Shown here: positions 8,493 through 16,089 of the stretch, one piece after another | How the letters are laid out: the number at the start of each line of letters is the position of its first letter | Numbering within the stretch: the stretch's first letter is position 1 | Assembly: GCA_965658745.1 (NCBI GenBank) | Contig: CBFHTK010000016.1 | Coordinates: forward strand, 1-46,298 | Direction: 5' to 3' | DNA length: 46,298 nucleotides | Source of the DNA: JAHDFB01 sp965658745 | Lineage (GTDB): Bacteria > Bacteroidota > Bacteroidia > Chitinophagales > Saprospiraceae | Made by a program: the position numbers and the translations under genes | The notes under the pieces: generated by a model | Told to the model about the DNA's origin: nothing | Database searches by the model: none | The model's input: only the letters and a program-made list of their open reading frames with translations

Positions 8493-9284
8493 ATGACGTA
8501 TTTGTACGAATTAACAGATTATCTTGAAAGCATTGCACCCCTACAATTGCAGGAAAGCTATGATAATGCAGGACTAATAATAGGTGATAAAAATATGAAA
8601 ATCACTGGCGTTACAGTTTGTCTGGACTCCACTGAAGCCGTAGTTGACGAAGCTATAGAAGCAGGCAATAATGTTGTCATAGCGCATCATCCAATAATAT
8701 TTGCTGGTTTACGACAACTTACAGGTAAAAACTACATTGAAAGGACGGTAATAAAAGCAATAAAGAATAACATTGCGATCTATGCCATTCATACAAACTT
8801 AGATAACATCCTGACTCAAGGAGTAAATGAACGAATAGCAGAAAGACTAGGTCTACGAGACCAAAAAATTCTACTTCCAAAAAATTCGGAAAACACAAGA
8901 ATCGGAGCCGGTTTAGTTGGTTATTTGTCAAATCAAATGGAATTAGAAGAGTTCCTTCTACACGTAAAAAAACGAATGAATGCTTCCTGTGTCAAGTACA
9001 CAGACAAAACAAAAGATACAGTGCTGAAAATTGGGCTGTGTGGTGGGTCAGGAAGTTTCCTTCTCGAACAAGCAATCCAAGAAGAATGTGATGTTTTTAT
9101 CAGTTCTGACTTCAAATATCACCAGTTTTTTGATGCAAATAATCAACTAGTGATCGTTGATATCGGACACTTTGAAACTGAGCAGTTTACGATAGATTTA
9201 TTAGTGGACATAATTAATAAGAAATTTAGTAACTTTGCAGCCCATTATACGAAAGTGTACACAAATCCTGTAAATTATATTTAA
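8493..9284 (+). CDS. Nif3-like dinuclear metal-centre protein, short form
   Basis: Member of the Nif3/YbgI/DUF34 family, which forms toroidal hexamers with a di-metal site; the cellular role is uncertain. Metal ligands visible: IAHHPIIF (His65/His66), HTNLD (Asp104), and GHFETE (His226/Glu230). Length 263 residues, like E. coli YbgI (247). Most Bacteroidota homologues I remember are about 365 residues because of a PII-like insert in the middle; here LLPKNSENTRIGAGLVGYL runs straight across the place where that insert would sit. It is followed 6 bases later by the zinc-ribbon gene, a pairing I recall as common in this phylum. Confidence 0.9.
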   Translation: MTYLYELTDYLESIAPLQLQESYDNAGLIIGDKNMKITGVTVCLDSTEAVVDEAIEAGNNVVIAHHPIIFAGLRQLTGKNYIERTVIKAIKNNIAIYAIHTNLDNILTQGVNERIAERLGLRDQKILLPKNSENTRIGAGLVGYLSNQMELEEFLLHVKKRMNASCVKYTDKTKDTVLKIGLCGGSGSFLLEQAIQEECDVFISSDFKYHQFFDANNQLVIVDIGHFETEQFTIDLLVDIINKKFSNFAAHYTKVYTNPVNYI

Positions 9285-9290
9285 TCATAT

Positions 9291-10046
9291 ATGGCAACAA
9301 AGACAGAAACTACGGTAGAGCAGAAGCTTAATCAGCTTTACGCAATTCAGTTGATTGATTCTGAAATTGATCAAATCAGCAACTTGAAAGGTGCATTACC
9401 TATGGAAGTTAGCGATCTAGAAGACGATATTACAGGTCTTCAAACTCGTATTTCCAAGTTAACAGAAACGATGGATGATTTATCGTCTACTATTTCAAAT
9501 CACCAAGCCAATATTAATGAATCAGAAAGCTTAATCGCTCGATACCAGAAGCAGCTGGACGATGTGAAAAATAATCGTGAGTACGAGGCATTGACAAAAG
9601 AAATCGAGATGCAAAATCTTGAAATTCAATTGTCAAATAAAAAGATTAAAGAACTAGACGTTCAAGTTCAAGCCAAAGAAGAAGTTCGCGCTGAAGCTGA
9701 AGGTAGACTAGATTCTAAGAATAAAGATCTTGAGATTAAGAAAGTCGAGTTAGAAAAGATTATAGCTAAAACTGAAAAAGAGGAAGCTAAATTAATCAAG
9801 CAAAGCGATAAACTTAAGAAAAGTGTTGATGCTAGATTAATGAAATCGTATAATCGAATTCGTAGTCGTTACCAAAACAAATTAGCAGTTGTACCTGTGG
9901 AAAGAGAAGCTTGTGGAGGTTGCTTCAACCGTGTACCACCTCAAATCAGAATCGAAATTTCTGCAAGAAAAAATATTATTGCTTGCGAGCACTGTGGTCG
10001 TGTATTAGTAGACGAAGAACTAGCATCGTCTCTATCTCCTAAGTAG
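9291..10046 (+). CDS. Coiled-coil protein with C-terminal C4 zinc ribbon
   Basis: 251 residues. Residues about 15-195 are a long, highly charged helical region predicted to form a coiled-coil hairpin. The end holds a zinc ribbon: ACGGCFNR (Cys208/Cys211) and CEHCGR (Cys232/Cys235). It matches the zf-RING_7 / CT398-like family; some members have been linked to secretion or flagellar factors, but the role here is unknown. It is last in the panD unit, and a strong hairpin terminator follows 43 bases after its stop. Confidence 0.88.
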   Translation: MATKTETTVEQKLNQLYAIQLIDSEIDQISNLKGALPMEVSDLEDDITGLQTRISKLTETMDDLSSTISNHQANINESESLIARYQKQLDDVKNNREYEALTKEIEMQNLEIQLSNKKIKELDVQVQAKEEVRAEAEGRLDSKNKDLEIKKVELEKIIAKTEKEEAKLIKQSDKLKKSVDARLMKSYNRIRSRYQNKLAVVPVEREACGGCFNRVPPQIRIEISARKNIIACEHCGRVLVDEELASSLSPK

Positions 10047-10089
10047 TTTTCTATCGAAGGCAATTTGAGAAGTAATATAAAATATATTG

Positions 10090-10125
10090 AAAGCGCTCTT
10101 CACTATTTGTTGAAGAGCGCTTTTT
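10090..10125 (+). terminator. Strong hairpin terminator closing the panD operon, overlapping the next gene's start
   Basis: AAAGCGCTCTTCA at 10090-10102 pairs perfectly with TGAAGAGCGCTTT at 10111-10123 (13 bp, 8-base loop), followed by T at 10121-10125 and a further T run from 10127. It has the form of a Rho-independent terminator, but the next gene's open frame runs through it and candidate TTG starts fall at 10065, 10107 and 10110. Confidence 0.8.
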
Positions 10126-11621
10126 GTTTTTCAGGAAAAACAGTTACTCTAACGCTATTCCTTTTTTCGTTGTATATACCACAAACAAATGCACAAAAAT
10201 TCGAATTTGATCGTGAACTCAAGACTATCTATGAGGATATTACACAACTTAATTTAGAGAGGGCTGAAACATCAATAGCTTCATATAAGACTGATAACCC
10301 GAATAACTTTCTTGTTTATCATGTTGAAAACTACATCGATTTTTTTCGGTGCTTTATTGATGAAGATTACGAATATTTCAAGTCAATCAGAAATCAGAAA
10401 GACGAACGACTTTCGAAAATTCAAGAAGGTGACAAATCCTCTCCTTATTATAATTTTTCCCAAGCGGAAATATTACTTCAATGGGCACTAGTTCGACTAA
10501 AATTTGAAGAGTATACAACAGCTTTGTTAGAAATGAATCGTGCAATTAGTTTGTTGGAGGAAAATGACAAACTCTTCCCAAACTTCATCGCCAACAAAAA
10601 AAGTCTTAGTGCACTTCATGCTTTGGTAGGAACTATTCCTGAATCTTACAAAAATATCTTGTCTTGGGTTAGTTCGTTCAATGGATCAATCGAACAAGGG
10701 TATAACGAAATAAAGGAAGTCGAGGATAAAATGACAATAGATGAATTCCCGTTTGCTTCAGAAGTGCTCGTTATCAAATCTCTTATTGAGCTACATATTT
10801 TGAATCGATCTGAACTTGCTTATAAAAGCTCTCAAAGTGAGTATCTTGATCCATTCCAGAATCCCCTGGTTTGCTTTATTGTGGCAAATATCGCGCACAA
10901 TGCTGGTAAAAATGATGAAGCAATTCATATACTTGAAAGTTACAAGCCAACATTATCACAACACCCGCTATACTATCTCGACTATCTCAAAGGAATCTAT
11001 AAACTAAATCGATTGGATACAGACAGTGATCTGTATATTCGAAGGTATCTAAACTACTTCCAAGGAAGGCATTATATAAAAGAAGCATATCAAAAGCTAG
11101 CTTGGCATGCTTGGGTAATAGAAGGTGACTCCGTAGAATATCGAAGGAATATGACCTTCTGTTTATTAAAGGGAGAAGATTTGATTGACGAAGACAAACA
11201 AGCTCAAAATTTAGCTCATCAAAAAATATTGCCAAATCGAACTCTTCTCAAAGTTCGTTTGCTAAGCGATGGTGCATATTTAAATGAGGCCCTAGCTGAG
11301 CTTGAGCAATTGGATTCATCAGATCTCAAACTAAACCACGCAATTGAATATGCTTACAGAAAAGCAAGAATTTTACAAAATCTAGGTAGACTTCAAGAAG
11401 CTATCGATAGCTACCAACATTGCCTCTCTTTTTCTTACACTGAGGATCTTTACTATCAGATCGCATCACACTTTTATCTTGGTCAAGTCTATGAACTTCA
11501 ACAAGACTATAAATCGGCAAATTTTCACTATAACCAATGTCTTAAATCAAAATCATCTCAATACCAACGCTCTCTTCATCAAAAATCAAAAGTTGGATTG
11601 TTAAGGCTAAAAAGTAAGTGA
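10110..11621 (+). CDS. Secreted tetratricopeptide-repeat protein
   Basis: About 500 residues. With the TTG at 10110 it begins MKSAFCFSGKTV followed by a hydrophobic stretch and the cleavage-like site QTNAQ, a convincing signal peptide; a TTG at 10065 would put 15 extra residues before it. The rest is helical with TPR-like repeats (YRKARILQNLGRLQEAIDSY near the C-terminus). TPR proteins mediate protein-protein contacts; no enzymatic domain is seen. The chosen start lies at the boundary of loop and right arm of the terminator hairpin, so expression may need read-through or an unseen promoter. No specific family recognised. Confidence 0.75.
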   Translation: MKSAFCFSGKTVTLTLFLFSLYIPQTNAQKFEFDRELKTIYEDITQLNLERAETSIASYKTDNPNNFLVYHVENYIDFFRCFIDEDYEYFKSIRNQKDERLSKIQEGDKSSPYYNFSQAEILLQWALVRLKFEEYTTALLEMNRAISLLEENDKLFPNFIANKKSLSALHALVGTIPESYKNILSWVSSFNGSIEQGYNEIKEVEDKMTIDEFPFASEVLVIKSLIELHILNRSELAYKSSQSEYLDPFQNPLVCFIVANIAHNAGKNDEAIHILESYKPTLSQHPLYYLDYLKGIYKLNRLDTDSDLYIRRYLNYFQGRHYIKEAYQKLAWHAWVIEGDSVEYRRNMTFCLLKGEDLIDEDKQAQNLAHQKILPNRTLLKVRLLSDGAYLNEALAELEQLDSSDLKLNHAIEYAYRKARILQNLGRLQEAIDSYQHCLSFSYTEDLYYQIASHFYLGQVYELQQDYKSANFHYNQCLKSKSSQYQRSLHQKSKVGLLRLKSK

Positions 11622-11641
11622 AATTACGACAACCTTTCGCT

Positions 11642-11677
11642 AAAAAAAAGCCGCATAGGCTTCTCAATCTATGCGGC
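11642..11677 (-). terminator. Minus-strand terminator of the small basic protein gene
   Basis: GCCGCATAG at 11650-11658 and CTATGCGGC at 11669-11677 form a perfect 9-bp stem with a 10-base loop. On the minus strand it is followed by eight T (A run at 11642-11649). It lies 25 bases past the stop of the 11703-12068 gene. Confidence 0.8.
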
Positions 11678-11702
11678 AACCAAACTTAGCTTCCTTTTCA
11701 CC

Positions 11703-12068
11703 TTATCTTCTACCTCTTCTATATCTATTATTCCGATTGTTGCTGCGACGAATTCCTAGTTCTTGTTCGAGTTGTCTGATTTCTCGTACCTCTCTTCTAC
11801 TAACTCGTCCATCTGCTTCAGCTATACGATATGCTCGTCTAAGTATTCTTTGTTTCCATCGCCTCTCTTGTTGGATTCGATTATTTCTCCGATGGTTATT
11901 TCTATTCCCGTCTCGAAACCTTTGATTATCATCAAAATCGTTGATAATTACTATTCGGTCATCATAATCATAGTTTCCTTGATAATCGCTAAATTGTGCT
12001 GAAGCGCCTATACCAAAGAAAAGCATTGCAATCATACTGTTGATAAAAATCCATTGTCTCTTTTTCAT
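11703..12068 (-). CDS. Small secreted Arg/Asn-rich basic protein
   Basis: 121 residues from the ATG at 12068; an in-frame upstream ATG at 12107 would add 13 residues before a normal signal peptide, so I reject it. Signal peptide: MKKRQWIFINSMIAMLFF then GIGASAQ. The mature part starts acidic (YDYDDRIVIINDFDDNQRF), then becomes very rich in Arg and Asn, with a helical segment RIAEADGRVSRREVREIRQL and a basic tail ending in YRRGRR. No known domain recognised. The strong positive charge suggests binding to nucleic acid or anionic surface polymer, but this is a guess. It has its own terminator and is divergent from the App1-like gene. Confidence 0.65.
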   Translation of the reverse strand: MKKRQWIFINSMIAMLFFGIGASAQFSDYQGNYDYDDRIVIINDFDDNQRFRDGNRNNHRRNNRIQQERRWKQRILRRAYRIAEADGRVSRREVREIRQLEQELGIRRSNNRNNRYRRGRR

Positions 12069-12236
12069 AATTCTTTCATTTAGTGTTATCAAATCAGCCT
12101 TGTTCATTTTTCTTTGGAACTGAAGCTGTCTTCTTGGTATAACTTAGACGATCTAAAATTGAAGTCGTTTTATTAGAAACACAGTATTAGGAGAAGATTA
12201 ACGAAAAAGGAGAAAAGTCTTAAGGTCTCTTATCAG

Positions 12237-12252
12237 ATTAAGGAGCCTTAAT
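12237..12252. promoter_or_regulatory. 7-bp inverted repeat between divergent genes
   Basis: ATTAAGG-AG-CCTTAAT is a perfect inverted repeat with a 2-base centre in the gap between the small basic protein gene and the App1-like gene. It may be an operator; no regulator is known. Confidence 0.3.
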
Positions 12253-12270
12253 GTTTTCTAGGATGCTTTT

Positions 12271-12284
12271 TGGACGAAAGTCCA
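12271..12284 (+). promoter_or_regulatory. Small hairpin with GAAA tetraloop
   Basis: TGGAC-GAAA-GTCCA forms a 5-bp stem closed by a GNRA-type loop, 53 bases before the App1-like ATG. It would lie upstream of the candidate -7 element at 12317, so whether it is transcribed is unclear. Confidence 0.3.
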
Positions 12285-12316
12285 TTACTGAACAAAGTAA
12301 GTGAAGTAGAAAATCC

Positions 12317-12324
12317 TATTTTTG
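12317..12324 (+). promoter_or_regulatory. Candidate -7 element of the App1-like gene
   Basis: TATTTTTG matches TAnnTTTG and ends 12 bases before the ATG at 12337. Its last three bases are also an in-frame TTG that could be misread as the start. No -33 TTG at normal spacing. Confidence 0.3.
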
Positions 12325-12336
12325 GGTACAGACCCT

Positions 12337-13266
12337 ATGGATAGATATCAGATTCAAATATATGCTCAGTTTTATACGAAGTCACATGTGTTTGTGCAAG
12401 GACGACTGCTAAAAGATAGAGGGTTAAGGCTCGACGCAAATCAAGGAATTTTCTCATCACTTATTTCGACAGGTTTGCGACTACTAAGCAGAGAAGTTCC
12501 TTACACTAAAATCACATTGAAGTCTCAATACTATGAGATAGATTCTCAAACTGATGATGAAGGGTATTTTCATTTTTTATTTGAAAGAACAGAAACCGTT
12601 GACATACTTGATGACGTCCAACTTTCAAGTGAAATAAAAACTAAAAATTATGTGCAAGCTTGCAACATGCGTGCATATGTTCACAAAATGCCACATGGAA
12701 TAATAAGCGATATCGACGACACACTTCTCGTAACACACGTAAACTCTCGTTTTCGATTACGGATGCTATACAATACCATCTTTGTAAATCCTTTTAAGCG
12801 ATCTCCTGTCAAGAATGCTTCTCGATTTTATAGTATGATGGTCAATAAGACAGAACTTCCTGGTCCTGCTATTTATGTATCCAATAGTCCCTGGAATCTC
12901 TATGATTATATTCAGGCATTTATGAATTACAATAAATTTCCTCCTGGAATAATCCAACTCAGGGATTTTGGTTTCTTTCTGCTTTGGAAGAAGAGAATTC
13001 CGAGTACTACCAAATACAATGCGATCACTAGAATGCTTTCAATCTTTACTGATACGAAATTTACTTGTATCGGAGATCTTGCAGAACAAGATTATGATAT
13101 CTATACTTCACTGCGTGAAAAGTACCCGAATCAAATCGGACAGATCATCTTAATCCGTGCAGGAAATTTGAAAAACGAAAAACGTATCCGACAGCATATT
13201 GTCAACAATAAGATCGACAATATCAGATTGGTTAATCACTATTCTGAATTACTAGCGACTGATTAA
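12337..13266 (+). CDS. App1-like phosphatase domain protein (DUF2183)
   Basis: 309 residues from the ATG at 12337 (a TTG five codons earlier overlaps a promoter-like motif). The C-terminal half has the DxDxT phosphatase motif SDIDDTLL (Asp125-Thr129 with this start), then PAIYVSNSPWNLYDYIQAF, LRDFGFF and TCIGDLAEQDYDIY, the pattern of yeast App1 and the bacterial App1/DUF2183 family, which contains Mg-dependent phosphatidate phosphatases of HAD type. The N-terminal half has a beta-rich region. No signal peptide, so it is probably cytoplasmic. It is convergent with the GT2 gene (1 base between stops). The substrate is inferred from the family. Confidence 0.85.
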   Translation: MDRYQIQIYAQFYTKSHVFVQGRLLKDRGLRLDANQGIFSSLISTGLRLLSREVPYTKITLKSQYYEIDSQTDDEGYFHFLFERTETVDILDDVQLSSEIKTKNYVQACNMRAYVHKMPHGIISDIDDTLLVTHVNSRFRLRMLYNTIFVNPFKRSPVKNASRFYSMMVNKTELPGPAIYVSNSPWNLYDYIQAFMNYNKFPPGIIQLRDFGFFLLWKKRIPSTTKYNAITRMLSIFTDTKFTCIGDLAEQDYDIYTSLREKYPNQIGQIILIRAGNLKNEKRIRQHIVNNKIDNIRLVNHYSELLATD

Positions 13267-13267
13267 A

Positions 13268-14005
13268 CTACTTTCCCAACGCTAGTTTGATTACATGCTT
13301 GATCATAGAAATAAACCAATTCAATCGATTACCATGCTTCCATTGATACCGCAATTCACTTCTGCGTTGCCATCGTTGTTTTTCTATCGGCATGGGACTA
13401 TCATCAAGCAGCTCTGGGTTGTGATGAGCAACGTGCACAAAAGGTAGAATTCTTACAGGCTTTTCTATTCCCGATCGGGCGATAATATCATTGTCTTCAT
13501 AATACATGAAGTACCTAGTATCAAAACCTCGTAGTGATTTCATCAATACTACAGGGGCAATCAAAGCAACACCTACAAAATCATCTATGTCTTTCGCCTC
13601 AGTAGGCGAACCATTGGGAAAATAGCGTTCCATAATAAAAGGCATTTCTGCTTGCAGGTCTTCTTTATAAATCATAGGGCTTGCAAAGCGATCCAGAATG
13701 TTATTCTCAAGGTAGTCCACTAATTTTTGAAAGTGACCCTGCGCGAAATAAGCATCTTGATTCAAAACAAGAACATAGTCATAAGTACTTTCGTACACTT
13801 TCTCTAATCCTAGATTCACAGCTGCTCCAAAACCAATTTTACTTTCTTCACTTCGAATAAGCTGTACTTTTTTTGATATATCAGCAGGATCTTCTGAGTT
13901 GTCCACTACGAATACATCAGACAAACTTGAAGGCTCGATAGTATCAAGACATCGAGCAATAAATTTCGCTCCATTATAGTAAGGAATAACGACTCCAAGC
14001 TTCAT
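13268..14005 (-). CDS. Family 2 glycosyltransferase
   Basis: GT-A fold glycosyltransferase of 245 residues. Seen: VVIPYYNGAKFIARCLDTI at the N-terminus, VVDNSEDP, the acceptor/donor region IGFGAAVNLGL, VLVLNQDAYF in the position of the DxD motif, and GFDTRYFMYYEDNDIIAR, a combination typical of rhamnosyltransferase-like GT2 enzymes of surface polysaccharide synthesis. It stands alone, not in a polysaccharide cluster. The C-terminus ends in an amphipathic segment (WFISMIKHVIKLAL) that may touch the membrane. Sugar and acceptor unknown. Confidence 0.88.
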   Translation of the reverse strand: MKLGVVIPYYNGAKFIARCLDTIEPSSLSDVFVVDNSEDPADISKKVQLIRSEESKIGFGAAVNLGLEKVYESTYDYVLVLNQDAYFAQGHFQKLVDYLENNILDRFASPMIYKEDLQAEMPFIMERYFPNGSPTEAKDIDDFVGVALIAPVVLMKSLRGFDTRYFMYYEDNDIIARSGIEKPVRILPFVHVAHHNPELLDDSPMPIEKQRWQRRSELRYQWKHGNRLNWFISMIKHVIKLALGK

Positions 14006-14022
14006 AGTTACAAAACGCTAAT

Positions 14023-14030
14023 CAAAGGTA
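14023..14030 (-). promoter_or_regulatory. Candidate -7 element of the GT2 gene
   Basis: On the minus strand this reads TACCTTTG, matching TAnnTTTG, 17 bases before the ATG at 14005. No -33 element is apparent at 19-21 bases upstream. Confidence 0.35.
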
Positions 14031-14143
14031 GTCACTTTATCAGACATAAAGCTTTGAAAAAACAACACATGAATTCAATCTTTGAGAGGTATCTCCAATT
14101 GTCTTTTGGATTTGTATAACGTCTATAATTTCATATCTTCACT

Positions 14144-14671
14144 TTGGAAGCAAAAACGAAATCTACCATTCTGAAAACCATTATTCACTATATCGACCGA
14201 CTCAATGCTGCATTAGGTACTTTTGCTTCATGGAGCACATTACTTCTTGTACTTCTTGTTTGTCTTGATGTCGTACTTCGCTATTTTTTCCAATGGAGCA
14301 GAGTGTGGATGATGGAATTAGAGATGTATCTATTTGCCATCATTTTTTTACTTGGTTCAGCATACGCATTTCAGATGGATAGACATGTAAGAGTTGATGT
14401 ATTCTATTCAAATATGTCCATTAAAAAGCAAGCTTTTGTCAATATAGTGGGTGGGCTTATCTTCCTTTTACCGTGGACACTGGTAATGATTTATATTTCA
14501 CAGCGATACTTTCTTAAGTCACTTCGTATTGGCGAGAGCTCTTCTCAGCCTGGAGGTTTACCGGCACTTTACTTATTAAAATGCTTGCTCCTTCTTGGTT
14601 TTTTTCTACTATTTCTTCAGGGTATTAGTTCGATATACAAATCGCTAATAGAACTCAAGAAAAACTTTTAA
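14144..14671 (+). CDS. dctQ: TRAP transporter small permease (DctQ type)
   Basis: 175-residue membrane protein with four hydrophobic segments; the small membrane subunit of a tripartite ATP-independent periplasmic transporter, which uses a sodium gradient to import organic acids. LVCLDVVLRYFFQWSRVWMMELEMYLF and AYAFQMDRHVRVDVFY follow the DctQ pattern (conserved Arg, Glu and the DRHVRVD segment). The start is TTG at 14144. The large permease gene follows after 3 bases. No DctP-type binding protein gene is adjacent on either side. Confidence 0.9.
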   Translation: MEAKTKSTILKTIIHYIDRLNAALGTFASWSTLLLVLLVCLDVVLRYFFQWSRVWMMELEMYLFAIIFLLGSAYAFQMDRHVRVDVFYSNMSIKKQAFVNIVGGLIFLLPWTLVMIYISQRYFLKSLRIGESSSQPGGLPALYLLKCLLLLGFFLLFLQGISSIYKSLIELKKNF

Positions 14672-14674
14672 GCT

Positions 14675-16018
14675 ATGGAGATACTAGCGGTAATTCTATT
14701 TATCAGTATTTTCATTACTGTTCTGAAAGGCTATCCAGTATCCTTTACACTTGGTGGTTTATCTATATTGTTTGCACTTAGCTGTGCTGTCTTTGCTCCT
14801 GATTTTGTTGATCTAAAAGACATGCGTTTGCTTTCAAATCGGATGTTTGGCATAATGAACAACTATGTGTTAATGGCAGTCCCTTTGTTCATTTTCATGG
14901 GAATTATGCTAGAAAAATCCGGTTTGGCAGAAAGTCTCTTGGAAACAATGAGCTCCCTGTTTGGTAAATTTCGTGGAGGACTAGCCATTTCGGTTATAAT
15001 TGTTGGTGCCTTACTTGCTGCTTCTACCGGAATTGTTGGAGCGACTGTAGTTACAATGGGTCTTATAAGTCTTCCCACTCTCATAAAGCGTGGTTATGAT
15101 ATTCCGTTAGCAACAGGAACCATTGCTGCAAGTGGTACTTTGGGTGTAATTATTCCACCATCAATTCTACTAGTACTTCTCGCCGATACGATCAATAGCA
15201 GTAATCGAGGTGGAAGTCCCGTTGATGTTGGGCTAATGTTCCGAGCAGCTATGCTTCCAGGATTGATACTTGTTGCAGCTTATATAATCTACGTTATAAT
15301 TGTAGCGAGAATTTCTCCCGAAAAAGCACCGGCAATGGATGACGAAAGCCTTGCAACATTCCGAAGACCGGGCTACTTTAAACGAATAGTGAAGGCATTT
15401 GTATTGCCGCTGTCGCTAATTGTTCTTGTTCTAGGTTCAATTTTTGCTGGTATTGCATCTCCCACTGAAGCTGCTGCTGTAGGAGCTTTGGGGGCTATTA
15501 TATTAACGCTCTTAAATCGTGCGTTGACATGGGAAGTTCTAAAGTCTGTGATGACTCAAACCACCCATCTCACAAGTATGGTCTTTATGATTTTATTAGG
15601 TGCAACAACTTTTGCGTTTCTATTTAGAATTCTTGGAGGAGATGACCTGCTAGTTGAAACGATCAACCATCTGCAACTTTCCCCATATGCATTCCTACTC
15701 ATAGTCATGATCATCCTCTTTATTGCAGGCTTCTTTATTGACTTTATTGAGATTATATTTATTATGATCCCAGTAATAACTCCCTTATTTAATCAATATG
15801 ATATGGATATGCTTTGGGTCGGTGTGTTAATCGCACTTAATTTACAAACGTCCTTTTTAACGCCTCCTTTTGGCTTTTCACTATTTTATCTAAAGGGCGT
15901 CGCTCCTCCAAATGTATCTACAAGACAGATATATAGAGGAATAATTCCATTTGTATTAATACAACTAGTACTCATTATTCTTATTGTTGTATTTCCAGGA
16001 CTAATTCGAATAATATAG
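14675..16018 (+). CDS. dctM: TRAP transporter large permease (DctM type)
   Basis: 447 residues with about 11-12 membrane segments; the transport subunit of the TRAP system. Family signatures: NNYVLMAVPLFIFMGIML, GGLAISVIIVGALLAASTG, TIAASGTLGVIIPPSI, ASPTEAAAVGALGA and QTSFLTPPFGFSLFYLKGVA. It pairs with the DctQ gene 3 bases upstream. The substrate cannot be predicted because the binding protein that sets specificity is not encoded nearby. Confidence 0.94.
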   Translation: MEILAVILFISIFITVLKGYPVSFTLGGLSILFALSCAVFAPDFVDLKDMRLLSNRMFGIMNNYVLMAVPLFIFMGIMLEKSGLAESLLETMSSLFGKFRGGLAISVIIVGALLAASTGIVGATVVTMGLISLPTLIKRGYDIPLATGTIAASGTLGVIIPPSILLVLLADTINSSNRGGSPVDVGLMFRAAMLPGLILVAAYIIYVIIVARISPEKAPAMDDESLATFRRPGYFKRIVKAFVLPLSLIVLVLGSIFAGIASPTEAAAVGALGAIILTLLNRALTWEVLKSVMTQTTHLTSMVFMILLGATTFAFLFRILGGDDLLVETINHLQLSPYAFLLIVMIILFIAGFFIDFIEIIFIMIPVITPLFNQYDMDMLWVGVLIALNLQTSFLTPPFGFSLFYLKGVAPPNVSTRQIYRGIIPFVLIQLVLIILIVVFPGLIRII

Positions 16019-16089
16019 AACTGTTCATAGCTAGATAGAAGCATTGAAATGTAGTATTATCTTCCAGATATTTTACCGAATTTTGTGCT

